DNA from: Desulfotomaculum sp.
GTDB lineage: Bacteria > Bacillota > Desulfotomaculia > Desulfotomaculales > Nap2-2B
Direction of reading: 5' to 3'
NCBI GenBank assembly: GCA_003513005.1
Contig: DOTD01000069.1
Coordinates: 1 to 64,000 of the forward strand
Length of the DNA stretch: 64,000 nt
The notes under the pieces were generated by a model, which saw only the letters and a list, made by a program, of their open reading frames with translations, was not told the DNA's origin and did no database searches. The position numbers and the translations under genes were made by a program. Within the stretch, counting starts at the first letter, position 1; each line of letters starts with the position of its first letter. Below are positions 18,519 to 26,901 of this stretch, piece after piece.

Positions 18519-18869
18519 TTAATTTATTATCCTCCATGGTAAAAAAACCCAAATAATAAGGGTTAAAAAGGAAAATTTGAGCTTATTTTTTCTTGCCGGA
18601 ATATGATTTTAACAGGTTAGCCGCTGGCCTTCTTATACAATTATAATAGCAAATTTTTAAGAAAGTAGCAACTGGATGAAAAGTCAATTGAACCTAATCT
18701 GTGCCTGGTTTTTTTCTTACTAAGCTTTTCTTGACTTAAGGCAGGTTTTTACTATATAATTATCCTGCTTATGATCAAGTGATCGGGAGAACACGTGTCG
18801 CGGTGTTTTTTTTATAGACCTTTTAAAAGTTTGTGTAATTATTTGAAAGCCGCAAGGGAGTGTAAAAGG
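18519..18869. other. dnaA-rpmH intergenic region (origin-adjacent)
   Basis: This is the classical position of the incA-type DnaA-box cluster upstream of dnaA. I found no TTATCCACA or single-mismatch cluster on either strand. The region is AT-rich, contains a small AACCC-type inverted repeat near 18548-18565, and carries the rpmH promoter given separately. Confidence 0.5.
18731..18760 (+). promoter_or_regulatory. rpmH promoter
   Basis: TTGACT at 18731-18736, an 18-base spacer and a consensus TATAAT at 18755-18760 precede rpmH by about 110 bases. Confidence 0.75.
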
Positions 18870-19004
18870 GTGAAGAGAACATTTCAGCCGAAAAAAAGAA
18901 AACGTAAAAAGATACATGGATTTTTAAAACGCATGTCGGATCGTTCAGGAAGGAAAATTATTCTTAGAAGGCGCCACAAAGGAAGAAAAAAATTATCCGC
19001 CTAG
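18870..19004 (+). CDS. rpmH: 50S ribosomal protein L34
   Basis: A 44-residue basic ribosomal protein, starting KRTFQPKKRKRKK and ending RRRHKGRKKLSA. The start is the GTG at 18870 with AAGGGAG nine bases upstream; a longer ATG frame from 18795 has no family support. First gene of the rpmH-rnpA-yidD-yidC-jag series. Confidence 0.96.
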   Translation: MKRTFQPKKRKRKKIHGFLKRMSDRSGRKIILRRRHKGRKKLSA

Positions 19005-19051
19005 TGCAGAAAAGTAAGGTTAAATATATATGTTAATCAGGTTATAACAGG

Positions 19052-19423
19052 ATGAGCAGTTGTTTTAAGATTATTAAAAAAAACAGGGAGTTTCGCTGGA
19101 TATTCCGGGTAGGGAAATCAGTTTCCAATTCTTCTTTGGTTCTTTATATACGCAGAAATAAGGACAGCTCGGAAAAAAGGTTCGGCTTTTCGGTGGGAAA
19201 AAAAGTTGGCAAAGCTGTTGTTCGTAATCGGGTAAAAAGACAACTGAAAGAAATTTGCAGGGTAAATAAAGAGGTTTTTCCTTACGGCAATGATTATGTA
19301 ATTATTGCGAGAAAAGGCGCGGCTTTAGAAAACTACCACACACTTTTGAATAAAATTTTCCTGCTTCTTAAAAAGAATCAGGGCGGCAGGGTTGCCGGGA
19401 AAACTTCGGTTGGTAAAGTATAG
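19052..19423 (+). CDS. rnpA: ribonuclease P protein component
   Basis: A 123-residue RNase P protein that assists RNA-catalysed 5' maturation of tRNAs. The RNR signature is visible in KVGKAVVRNRVKRQLKEICR. It is 47 bases after rpmH and 12 before yidD. Confidence 0.96.
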   Translation: MSSCFKIIKKNREFRWIFRVGKSVSNSSLVLYIRRNKDSSEKRFGFSVGKKVGKAVVRNRVKRQLKEICRVNKEVFPYGNDYVIIARKGAALENYHTLLNKIFLLLKKNQGGRVAGKTSVGKV

Positions 19424-19435
19424 AATGAGGTCTTA

Positions 19436-19642
19436 ATGAGTAAGATTGTCATTATTTTAATAAAGTTTTATCAAAAGTGTATTTCACCTTTCTTTCCGCC
19501 TTCCTGCAGGTTTTATCCCACTTGTTCCGAATATGCCTGCCAGGCCGTTTCTAAATACGGGCTGGCTGTTGGCTTGTGGAAAACGGCCAAAAGATTGCTG
19601 CGCTGTCATCCCTTTTGCCCAGGAGGTTATGACCCGGTCTAA
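19436..19642 (+). CDS. yidD: membrane insertion efficiency factor YidD
   Basis: A 68-residue YidD: IKFYQKCISPFFPPSCRFYPTCS followed by RLLRCHPFCPGGYDPV, with the family's cysteines. It helps the neighbouring YidC insertase. Confidence 0.95.
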   Translation: MSKIVIILIKFYQKCISPFFPPSCRFYPTCSEYACQAVSKYGLAVGLWKTAKRLLRCHPFCPGGYDPV

Positions 19643-19681
19643 AGATATAAATCCCCGTGCGAATAATCTGGAGGTGATTTA

Positions 19682-20368
19682 TTGTTTCAGTCACTAGTCG
19701 ATGGAATGTCGTATCTGATGAATTTGCTCTTTTCTTTTACAGCCATGATACACCTGCCGAATTACGGTTTGGCTATTATACTGCTGACAGTGTTGATTAA
19801 AATTGCACTTTATCCATTATCCGCAAAACAGATGCGCTCGATGGTCTTAATGCAGCAACTGGCGCCCAAGGTGAAGGAGATTCAGGAAAAGTATAAGGAA
19901 AAAGACCCCCAGAAAATGCAGAAGAAAATAATGGAGTTATACCAGCAGAACAAGGTAAACCCGATGTCCGGCTGTTTGCCCCTGATCGTCCAGTTGCCTA
20001 TTCTGATAGCTCTTTACCGTGCTCTTTTGTATTTTAAATATACTAACCCTGCATATGCAGGATTTTTATGGATAAGCAATTTAAGCCAGGTTGGCGATCA
20101 CCTTTTTATTTTGCCTTTATTGGCTGGTGTAACAACATACCTGCAGTCCAAGATGACCATGACGACAAATGATCCAACACAGAGAATAATGTTATATACT
20201 ATGCCGGTTTTTATAGTATATATTTGTACAACTGTTCCTGCCGGTTTGTCTTTGTACTGGGTTGTTTTTAATATTATGGGTATTATTCAGCAATACTTTG
20301 TCAACAAGCAGATTGCAGGAATAAAGGAGGCTATAACGGAAAGTGGCGGAAGTGGAAAAGGTAGGTAA
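19682..20368 (+). CDS. yidC: YidC/OxaA membrane insertase
   Basis: A 228-residue short-type insertase with TTG start after GGAGGTGA. It has the five-helix core: LPNYGLAIILLTVLIKIALYP, the basic cytosolic hairpin QLAPKVKEIQEKYKEKDPQK, and NPMSGCLPLIVQLPILIALYR. There is no clear lipobox, unlike Bacillus SpoIIIJ. Its 3' end overlaps jag by 26 bases. Confidence 0.95.
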   Translation: MFQSLVDGMSYLMNLLFSFTAMIHLPNYGLAIILLTVLIKIALYPLSAKQMRSMVLMQQLAPKVKEIQEKYKEKDPQKMQKKIMELYQQNKVNPMSGCLPLIVQLPILIALYRALLYFKYTNPAYAGFLWISNLSQVGDHLFILPLLAGVTTYLQSKMTMTTNDPTQRIMLYTMPVFIVYICTTVPAGLSLYWVVFNIMGIIQQYFVNKQIAGIKEAITESGGSGKGR

Positions 20369-20975
20369 AACAGTCAGCGAAGCTGTAGAACAGGCTTTGG
20401 CTGATTTAGGTATAGGAGTTGAACAGGCGCAGGTAGACGTGTTGGAGGAACCGGCACGGGGGCTGTTTGGCATTTTAGGGAACCGTATGGCCAAAGTCCG
20501 CGTGCGCGTTAAGGAGACTCCTTCTCAACGAGCCAGAAGCTTGCTGGAAAAAATCTTTAAAGCAATGGATTTTTCAGCAGATATGGATATCCGGGAAGGC
20601 AACGGGATTTTATCAATAGATATCCAGGGAGAAGGTTTGGGCGTGTTAATCGGTAAGCGGGGGGAAACGCTTGACGCTCTTCAATATCTGGTAAACCTTG
20701 GTGTAAATAAAAAGCAGGAGGGAAAATGCAAGGTTTTGCTTGATGTCGGAGGATACCGGGTACGCAGGGAACAAACGCTGGAGGAACTTGCTTTGAGGTT
20801 GGCTGAAAAGGCCAGGCAGAAAGGCAGGAATGTTGTCCTTGAACCGATGAGTCCTCATGAGCGGAGGATTATTCACACAACCCTGCAGGGTTTGGAGGAC
20901 ATTTATACATACAGTGAGGGCGAGGAACCTTACCGGAAAATAATTATTTCTCCAAAAAGGCATGCCCGCGCCTGA
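20343..20975 (+). CDS. jag: Jag/KhpB RNA-binding protein
   Basis: A 210-residue protein with a Jag_N domain (residues 1-50, VEQALADLGIGVEQAQVDVL), a KH domain with LIGKRGETLDALQYLVNLG, and a C-terminal R3H domain (EPMSPHERRIIHTTLQG). GTG start inside the end of yidC, a conserved coupling. Confidence 0.95.
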   Translation: MAEVEKVGKTVSEAVEQALADLGIGVEQAQVDVLEEPARGLFGILGNRMAKVRVRVKETPSQRARSLLEKIFKAMDFSADMDIREGNGILSIDIQGEGLGVLIGKRGETLDALQYLVNLGVNKKQEGKCKVLLDVGGYRVRREQTLEELALRLAEKARQKGRNVVLEPMSPHERRIIHTTLQGLEDIYTYSEGEEPYRKIIISPKRHARA

Positions 20976-21001
20976 ATAAGTATTGCAGCTTTTAAGGACT
21001 T

Positions 21002-22402
21002 TTGGAAGCGGTGGTGGTTTTGTTATCTGATACGATTGCAGCGATCTCAACACCTCTTGGGGAGGGCGGCATCGGCATTGTCAGGTTAAGCGGACCTGAA
21101 GCTTTTGATATTGCCAAAAAAGTCTTTATGCCTGCTGAGGGCATAAAATGGTGGAAGGGAAACCCCGGTCACAGGCTTTTTTATGGCCATGTAGCAGAAC
21201 CACGAAGCGGCGAAATAATTGATGAAGTTCTTCTGGGTGTTATGGCTGCCCCAAAAAGCTACACCAAAGAGGATGTTGTCGAATTTAACTGTCACGGCGG
21301 GCTTATTCCCCTGCGCAGAACACTGGAGATTGTGCTGGGTCAGGGGGCCCGTTTAGCGGAGCCGGGCGAGTTTTCACGCCGGGCTTTTTTAAACGGCCGG
21401 CTGGATCTGATCCAGGCTGAAGCAATTATAGATATAATCAGGGCAAAAACAGATACAGGGCTTAAACTGGCCGTTTCCCAGCTGAAAGGGGATTTTTCAG
21501 GTAAAATAGGAACAATCCAAAAAGAGCTTACCGCTTTATTGGCTGAAGCAGAAGCATGCATAGATTTTCCGGAAGATTATCTGCCGGAAGACAGAGTTCA
21601 GACAAGGGGAAAACTGGTTAATATCATTGACCAGGTAGTTTTTTTAATCAGCTCGGCTGAGAAAGGAAAAATTTACCGCGAAGGTATCCTGGCTGTAATT
21701 GCCGGCAGGCCCAACGTGGGCAAATCATCTTTATTAAACGCCCTGCTCAGGGAAAAGAGGGCAATTGTAACCGAAATTCCAGGCACAACAAGGGATATTA
21801 TCGAGGAAGTTATAAACATAAAAGGAATACCGATAAAAATTGCCGATACGGCCGGTTTGCGCCCGACCGATGATCCCGTGGAAAGTATCGGTGTGCAGAG
21901 GTCCCAGAAAGCGCTTCTTTTAGCCGACCTTGTCCTGTTTGTTATTGACGCTGTACAGGGCTTTACAAAAGAAGACCGGGAGCTTTTGGAAGGCCTCCGG
22001 AAGAAAAGAAAAATACTATTAATAAACAAAGTAGATCTTATAGGAGCCGGCAGGGGACTGCCAGCCATTTGCCTTGCCGGGGAAAGCCCGGTCCTTGAAA
22101 TTTCTGCGAAAACGGGCGCAGGGCTTGAAGAACTTTCGGATACCATAGAAAAAATGGTCTTTGAAGGTAAAATTGAGCACGGGGGTAATTATCTGGTCAG
22201 CAACGTGCGGCACAGGGATGTTCTGCGCCGCTGCGAGGACCATTTAAAAGAGGCTTTACAGGCTTTTGATGAAGGCTTGCCGGAGGACCTGCAGGCTGTT
22301 GATCTGCGCTCAGCCTGGGTTACGCTGGGTGAAATAACAGGTTCAACGGCCACGGAAGAAATTATAGATCATATTTTTGCCAACTTTTGTATTGGCAAGT
22401 GA
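21002..22402 (+). CDS. mnmE: tRNA modification GTPase MnmE
   Basis: About 460-466 residues. It forms the MnmEG complex that puts the carboxymethylaminomethyl group on U34 of tRNAs. Landmarks: SDTIAAISTPLGEGGIGIVR, CHGG, the G1 loop GRPNVGKSSLLNALL, G3 DTAGL, and the C-terminal CIGK that binds folate. The start is uncertain: TTG at 21002 follows AAGGA closely, TTG at 21020 fits homologues better. Its end overlaps the mnmG reading frame. Confidence 0.96.
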   Translation: MEAVVVLLSDTIAAISTPLGEGGIGIVRLSGPEAFDIAKKVFMPAEGIKWWKGNPGHRLFYGHVAEPRSGEIIDEVLLGVMAAPKSYTKEDVVEFNCHGGLIPLRRTLEIVLGQGARLAEPGEFSRRAFLNGRLDLIQAEAIIDIIRAKTDTGLKLAVSQLKGDFSGKIGTIQKELTALLAEAEACIDFPEDYLPEDRVQTRGKLVNIIDQVVFLISSAEKGKIYREGILAVIAGRPNVGKSSLLNALLREKRAIVTEIPGTTRDIIEEVINIKGIPIKIADTAGLRPTDDPVESIGVQRSQKALLLADLVLFVIDAVQGFTKEDRELLEGLRKKRKILLINKVDLIGAGRGLPAICLAGESPVLEISAKTGAGLEELSDTIEKMVFEGKIEHGGNYLVSNVRHRDVLRRCEDHLKEALQAFDEGLPEDLQAVDLRSAWVTLGEITGSTATEEIIDHIFANFCIGK

Positions 22403-22413
22403 GGGAAGTTAAG

Positions 22414-24327
22414 ATGGAGTATCTGGCCGGCACATATGATGTGATTGTAATAGGGGCGGGTCATTCGGGCTGCGAGGCTGCGCTGGCTTCAGCCAGAATG
22501 GGCTGCCGTACTTTGATTTTGACTTTAAACCTGGATAATATTGCCTTGATGCCCTGTAACCCTTCCGTAGGAGGGCCTGCAAAAGCGCAGCTGGTCAGGG
22601 AAGTGGACGCTCTCGGCGGAGAAATGGGTTTAAATACCGACCGTTCCGCTATTCAGGTGCGGATGTTAAACACGGCCAAAGGGCCGGCGATGCGTGCGCT
22701 GCGGGCTCAGGCGGATAAAAAATTATACCAGAAAAACATGCGGAGTGTTCTGGAAAACCAGCCCGGACTTGATTTGAAGCAGGTTCTGGTTGAAAGACTG
22801 GTCGTCTCCGGCAATACCATACATGGTGTAATTGGCAATACAGGGGCAAAATATTTAGCTCCTGCGGTCATTTTAACAACCGGAACTTACTTGAAAGGGC
22901 GTATCATCATAGGTGATCTTGCTTATTCGGGAGGACCCCAGGGCCAGTTTCCCTCGGTAGGTTTTGCCGGACACTTGCAGGAACTCGGTTTGGAACTCGG
23001 CCGCTTTAAGACGGGCACACCAGCCAGGGTTGACCGGCGAAGCATAGATTTTTCAAAGATGATTATTCAGCCCGGTGATCAGAAAAACCACAGGTTTTCC
23101 TTTCTTTCCGGCCGGATTGACCGTGAACAGGTACCCTGTTGGCTGACCTATACAAATGAAGCCACCCACCGGATAATCAGGGATAACCTGCACAGGGCGC
23201 CTTTGTTCAGCGGGCTTATTGAAGGAATAGGGCCGCGCTACTGCCCGTCAATCGAGGACAAAGTAGTGCGTTTTGCGCACAGGCCGGGGCACCAGGTCTT
23301 TATCGAACCGGAAGGCCTGGAAACGAACGAGATGTATGTGCAGGGAATGAGTACAAGCCTTCCGGAAGATGTCCAGCTGCAAATGCTTCGTACTTTGAAA
23401 GGTCTGGAAAACGTCCAGGTAATCAGGCCCGGTTATGCGATTGAATATGATTACCTGCCGCCTACCCAGTTGAAGCACTCCCTCGAGTGCAAGGAAATTC
23501 GGGGATTGTTCAGCGCTGGGCAGATCAACGGCACGTCCGGGTACGAAGAGGCGGCCGCTCAGGGAATTATCGCCGGAATTAACGCCGCCTGCTACGTTCA
23601 GCAGAAGGAACCCTTTATTTTGGGCCGCGCCGAAGCATATATAGGCGTAATGATCGATGATCTGATCACCAAAGGCGCCGGCGAACCATACCGGCTGTTG
23701 ACTTCCCGCGCAGAGCACAGGCTGTTGCTGCGTCAGGATAATGCAGATCTGAGACTGACCGAAGCGGGTTATAAAGTCGGCCTGGTTTCTCCCGGGCGAT
23801 ACAAAGCTTTTTGTAAAAAGAAAAAATTAATTGAAGATGATCTGGAACGGCTGAACAAAACTTTTATCCCCGTTACCGAAGAAGTACAGACGGTTTTAGA
23901 CCATTCGGGCAGCGCGCCGCTGAGCCAATCGGCAAGTCTTGCTTCTTTGCTGAGGCGTCCTGAGTTGAGGTATGAACACCTGCTCAGCCTGCCGGGAGGC
24001 AGGCCGGATCTTCCTGAAGACCTGTTCGACGAGGTAGTTGAGGAAGTGGAGATAGAAGTTATATATGCCGGATATATAAAAAAGGAAACTGAGCAGGTTA
24101 AAAAATATACGAAATTAGAAGAGCGATGGATACCTGAAGATATTAATTATGCTTTAATAGAGGGCCTGGCTAACGAGGCGAAGCAAAGGCTGGAAAAGAT
24201 CCGCCCCCGCTCCCTGGGGCAGGCGAGCCGTATCTCCGGTATAACACCGGCCGATATAGCCATCCTGATGGTTCGCCTTGAGCAAAGAAGGCGGAAAGGG
24301 ACCGTCAATGACAGCACAGCCATCTGA
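22414..24327 (+). CDS. mnmG: tRNA uridine 5-carboxymethylaminomethyl modification enzyme MnmG
   Basis: A 637-residue FAD enzyme, partner of MnmE. The Rossmann FAD loop is VIVIGAGHSGCEAALASARMG, and the family block PCNPSVGGPAKAQLVREVDALGG follows. GQINGTSGYEEAAAQG is the second FAD site. The ATG at 22414 after GAGGGAAG is the best start. It overlaps rsmG by 20 bases. Confidence 0.97.
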   Translation: MEYLAGTYDVIVIGAGHSGCEAALASARMGCRTLILTLNLDNIALMPCNPSVGGPAKAQLVREVDALGGEMGLNTDRSAIQVRMLNTAKGPAMRALRAQADKKLYQKNMRSVLENQPGLDLKQVLVERLVVSGNTIHGVIGNTGAKYLAPAVILTTGTYLKGRIIIGDLAYSGGPQGQFPSVGFAGHLQELGLELGRFKTGTPARVDRRSIDFSKMIIQPGDQKNHRFSFLSGRIDREQVPCWLTYTNEATHRIIRDNLHRAPLFSGLIEGIGPRYCPSIEDKVVRFAHRPGHQVFIEPEGLETNEMYVQGMSTSLPEDVQLQMLRTLKGLENVQVIRPGYAIEYDYLPPTQLKHSLECKEIRGLFSAGQINGTSGYEEAAAQGIIAGINAACYVQQKEPFILGRAEAYIGVMIDDLITKGAGEPYRLLTSRAEHRLLLRQDNADLRLTEAGYKVGLVSPGRYKAFCKKKKLIEDDLERLNKTFIPVTEEVQTVLDHSGSAPLSQSASLASLLRRPELRYEHLLSLPGGRPDLPEDLFDEVVEEVEIEVIYAGYIKKETEQVKKYTKLEERWIPEDINYALIEGLANEAKQRLEKIRPRSLGQASRISGITPADIAILMVRLEQRRRKGTVNDSTAI

Positions 24328-25087
24328 TCATTGTGGTGAACTGAAATACTGGTGCTCGAAGGGCGCAGAAGAACTGGGGATTATTTTAAACAGCGAACAA
24401 AAGGAACTCTTCAATAATTACTTTAAATTAATTGTTGAAGGAAATAAAAAAATAAATCTGACCAGAATTTTAACTGAAAAGGAAGCCGCTCTGAAACATT
24501 TTGTGGATTCTTTAGCCTGTCTGCTCGTCGTACCGCTTGAGGGCAGCCCGCAGGTGGCTGATGTCGGAAGTGGCGCAGGTCTCCCGGGAATACCGCTGAA
24601 AATTGCCAAGACCGGGATTTTTTTAACCATGATCGAGTCCTCCAAAAAAAAGGCGGATTTTTTAAAAGATACGGTATTGAGTTTGGGACTTTCCAATGCT
24701 TTAACTATATGCGGCAGGGCTGAAGAAATAAGCCGCAGGGAAGAATACCGGGAACAATTCGACTGCGCCTTTTGCAGGGCTGTAGGGCCCTTGCCGGTGA
24801 TTGCCGAATACTGTCTTGGGCTGGTTCGTGTAGGAGGGCTCATGGTTGCCTTAAAAGGCAGGGATGCGGAAGTTGAAGCGCAAGAGTGTGATCAACTGCT
24901 GTCGCTGCTCGGGGGAACGTTAAAAGAAATCAGGCAGTTGGTTCTACCCTATATCGGGCATGAACGGACACTTATTGTTATTGAAAAGACGCATCCGGCG
25001 CCGCTAAAATATCCCAGACGTGCAGGAATGCCCAAAAAGAGGCCTATCAAAATAGAAACTGAAAAAAGCGAAAATGAGCACGATTAG
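24308..25087 (+). CDS. rsmG: 16S rRNA (guanine527-N7)-methyltransferase
   Basis: A 259-residue SAM methyltransferase. Motif I is VADVGSGAGLPGIPLKI, and the N-terminal helical part has NLTRILTEKEAALKHFVDSL. The ATG at 24308, inside the end of mnmG, is the start. In many Firmicutes parA-parB follow this gene; here they do not, and a ruined parAB lies 20 kb away beside serS. Confidence 0.96.
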   Translation: MTAQPSDHCGELKYWCSKGAEELGIILNSEQKELFNNYFKLIVEGNKKINLTRILTEKEAALKHFVDSLACLLVVPLEGSPQVADVGSGAGLPGIPLKIAKTGIFLTMIESSKKKADFLKDTVLSLGLSNALTICGRAEEISRREEYREQFDCAFCRAVGPLPVIAEYCLGLVRVGGLMVALKGRDAEVEAQECDQLLSLLGGTLKEIRQLVLPYIGHERTLIVIEKTHPAPLKYPRRAGMPKKRPIKIETEKSENEHD

Positions 25088-25164
25088 AAGTTGACCATTC
25101 TAACGCAAGTTAACTCAAGTTAATTCTCAGGATAGTTATAATAAAATGATCGGGTGAATCATTA

Positions 25165-25446
25165 TTGATTATCGGACTTCTTACTCTTGAGCTTTTTTTC
25201 AGCCAGCCGGAATCTCTAAAAGATAAGCGCAGGCTGCTGAAAAGCATTATTGATCAAATAAGATCACGTTTTAATGTCTCCGTGGCCGAGGCCGGCGAAC
25301 AGGACAAGTGGCAGCTTTCGCTGTTGGCCGTGGTTGCGGTAAGCAATGACAGCGCTTATGTAAACGGGATTTTATCCTCTGTGGAAGATTTTGTTGAGCG
25401 CATGGGAAAAGCCGAGATTTTATCCGTCAAGACTGAACTTCGCTAA
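25165..25446 (+). CDS. DUF503 family protein
   Basis: A 93-residue DUF503 (YlxP-like) protein: GLLTLELFFSQPESLKDKRRLLKSI at the N-terminus and FNVSVAEAGEQDKWQ in the middle are the family pattern. TTG start at 25165. Function is not established; relatives sit near rbfA and ribosome maturation genes. Confidence 0.85.
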   Translation: MIIGLLTLELFFSQPESLKDKRRLLKSIIDQIRSRFNVSVAEAGEQDKWQLSLLAVVAVSNDSAYVNGILSSVEDFVERMGKAEILSVKTELR

Positions 25447-25487
25447 AGCCTAAAGCAAATCCGTTTTTTAAGAATCCTGATTAGTTC

Positions 25488-25516
25488 TTGTTTTCTCCCA
25501 GACTATGTGGTATACT
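25488..25516 (+). promoter_or_regulatory. promoter for the tRNA-His/Gln/Lys cluster
   Basis: TTGTTT at 25488-25493, 17-base spacer, TATACT at 25511-25516, 41 bases before tRNA-His. Confidence 0.55.
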
Positions 25517-25556
25517 TTTCTTTGTTTCAAAAAGGTCTTTTGATCTTTTTTATTAT

Positions 25557-25634
25557 GGTGGATGTAGCTCAGATGGTTAGAGCACCAGATTGTGGCTCTG
25601 GGGGTCGTGGGTTCAAATCCCATCTTCCACCCCA
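25557..25634 (+). tRNA. tRNA-His (anticodon GUG)
   Basis: The encoded extra G at position -1 pairs with C73, the mark of tRNA-His. The anticodon loop TTGTGGC gives GUG; CCA is encoded. One U-U mismatch at 6-67 in the acceptor stem. Confidence 0.94.
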
Positions 25635-25637
25635 AAC

Positions 25638-25713
25638 TGGGGCGTAGCCAAGCGGTAAGGCAGCGGACTTTGGATCCGCTATTTCGTTGGTTCGAATCCA
25701 GCCGCCCCAGCCA
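25638..25713 (+). tRNA. tRNA-Gln (anticodon UUG)
   Basis: Acceptor TGGGGCG pairs with CGCCCCA's complement at 25703-25709; anticodon loop CTTTGGA gives UUG; CCA is encoded. Three bases after tRNA-His. Confidence 0.94.
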
Positions 25714-25741
25714 ATTCGCATAATACAGTTTAATCATTTGT

Positions 25742-25817
25742 GAGCCATTAGCTCAGCTGGTAGAGCACCTGACTTTTAATCAGGGTGTCCGGGGTTCGAG
25801 TCCCCGATGGCTCACCA
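25742..25817 (+). tRNA. tRNA-Lys (anticodon UUU)
   Basis: Acceptor GAGCCAT pairs with ATGGCTC, anticodon loop CTTTTAA gives UUU, CCA encoded. Confidence 0.95.
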
Positions 25818-25847
25818 AAAATTATTAAAAATGTTATAGAATTTTTA

Positions 25848-25881
25848 ACGGAGCCGTGAAAACAGCTCCGTAAATTTTTTT
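25848..25881 (+). terminator. terminator of the tRNA cluster
   Basis: ACGGAGC pairs with GCTCCGT, followed by AAATTTTTTT. Confidence 0.88.
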
Positions 25882-25947
25882 GTCATTTATACCAAAGGGC
25901 TGAAACTGCTTCAGTTCAAAAATGAAGAAAAAAGCGGGGTAGTTCAG

Positions 25948-26237
25948 ATGAGTAGAATGCTGGCTATTTTAAAAAAGGAATTATTGTTACCATGACCATG
26001 GTCTTAATGACTTCGATGGGCATAGTGCGCGAACGTGAAAAAGGCGCCCTGGAACAGCTTATCGTTACTCCGGTGAAATCTTACGAGCTGATGCTCGGCA
26101 AAATAATTCCCTATATTGCCCTTGGCTACATTCAAGTTACTGTAGCTTTATTGGTCGGGGCGCTTGTTTTCAAATCGCCCGTACGGGGAAGCCTTGTAAC
26201 TTTGAGCGCCCTGCGGTTTAAAAAGAAGATTGTATAA
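25948..26237 (+). pseudogene. ABC-2 type transporter permease remnant
   Basis: The ATG at 25948 opens MSRMLAILKKELLL, a normal ABC-2 permease N-terminus, but stops after 15 codons. Another frame continues with GIVREREKGALEQLIVTPVK and ELMLGKIIPYIALGYIQVTVALLVG, the conserved central part of the family. The first membrane region between them and the C-terminal half are missing. Internal deletion plus truncation; no ATP-binding partner is nearby. Confidence 0.82.
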
Positions 26238-26263
26238 CAGTATTTCTCAACGGGATTGGTTCC

Positions 26264-26293
26264 TTGACACAAAAGATTGCGGCATAGTAGACT
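26264..26293 (+). promoter_or_regulatory. promoter for tRNA-Leu(UAG)
   Basis: TTGACA at 26264-26269, 18-base spacer, TAGACT at 26288-26293; the tRNA begins 26 bases on. Confidence 0.65.
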
Positions 26294-26318
26294 GTTTATA
26301 AGATATAATTTTAAATAG

Positions 26319-26403
26319 GCGGGCGTGGCGGAATGGCAGACGCGCTGGACTTAGGATCCAGTGGGTAATACCCGTGCGAGTTCAACTCTCGCCGCCCGCA
26401 CCA
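26319..26403 (+). tRNA. tRNA-Leu (anticodon UAG)
   Basis: Acceptor GCGGGCG pairs with CGCCCGC, long variable arm, anticodon loop CTTAGGA gives UAG, CCA encoded. It marks the left edge of the defence island. Confidence 0.95.
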
Positions 26404-26540
26404 GTAAAAGTTGACAAGTTTCCGATAAGAAAGTTTGTCAACTATCCCTTTATTCATAGGGTTACGGTCTTTTTGAGAAGTTTTAAAGCAATAAACGATG
26501 TGGATTGAACTCACACGAAAACAGAATAAATTGACGCGAG

Positions 26541-26575
26541 GCACGATGGCTTAAAAAGAGCTGTCGTGCTTTTTT
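26541..26575 (+). terminator. terminator-like hairpin
   Basis: GCACGATGGCT pairs with AGCTGTCGTGC (two wobbles) and is followed by TTTTTT. It lies 140 bases after tRNA-Leu, behind an 8-bp stem (GTTGACAA/TTGTCAAC, 26410-26442). Either could end tRNA transcription. Confidence 0.7.
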
Positions 26576-26605
26576 GTAATCAAATTTAGAAAGGACGGTT
26601 TTACA

Positions 26606-26816
26606 ATGACAAACTACATTGACAAATCTGAACGGATTACTGAGGGCGTTCGCAAGTCCTTCCATAGCGCCGACTGCAAAATGGTTAGAGCAGGTTCTGA
26701 TTAAAAATTACCATGATGCAATTATTCACCTTGAGGATTTTGCCAAGGCGCAACGGTTTAAGATAAAGCACTCAGAGTCTTCCGCACAGGAGCTTGTGAT
26801 AAAACTCCCATTTTGA
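26606..26816 (+). pseudogene. small unrecognised gene, apparently frameshifted
   Basis: AAAGGACGG and an ATG at 26606 open a frame that stops at 26704. An overlapping frame continues KWLEQVLIKNYHDAIIHLED and RFKIKHSESSAQELVIKLPF to the stop at 26816. Read together they look like one short protein broken by a frameshift around 26650-26690. I do not recognise the family. It lies between tRNA-Leu and the methylase gene. Confidence 0.4.
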
Positions 26817-26901
26817 CACGATCTAGTTGTTTTCTGCGGCTTTTTCTGTTAAAGTAAATAAAATAGGGTTAGTGTACCCAGGCAGGAGAGGGTGAGTTTT
26901 T

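Noticed and set aside
25468..25737. Minus-strand ORF of 89 codons over the tRNA-His/Gln cluster
   Set aside because: It is the antisense translation of tRNA genes (reads GFEPTTPR and LDSNQR), a well-known false protein.
26311..26544. Minus-strand ORF of 77 codons over tRNA-Leu
   Set aside because: Antisense of tRNA-Leu (reads RRELNSHGYYPLDPKSS), a common artefact with no ribosome site.
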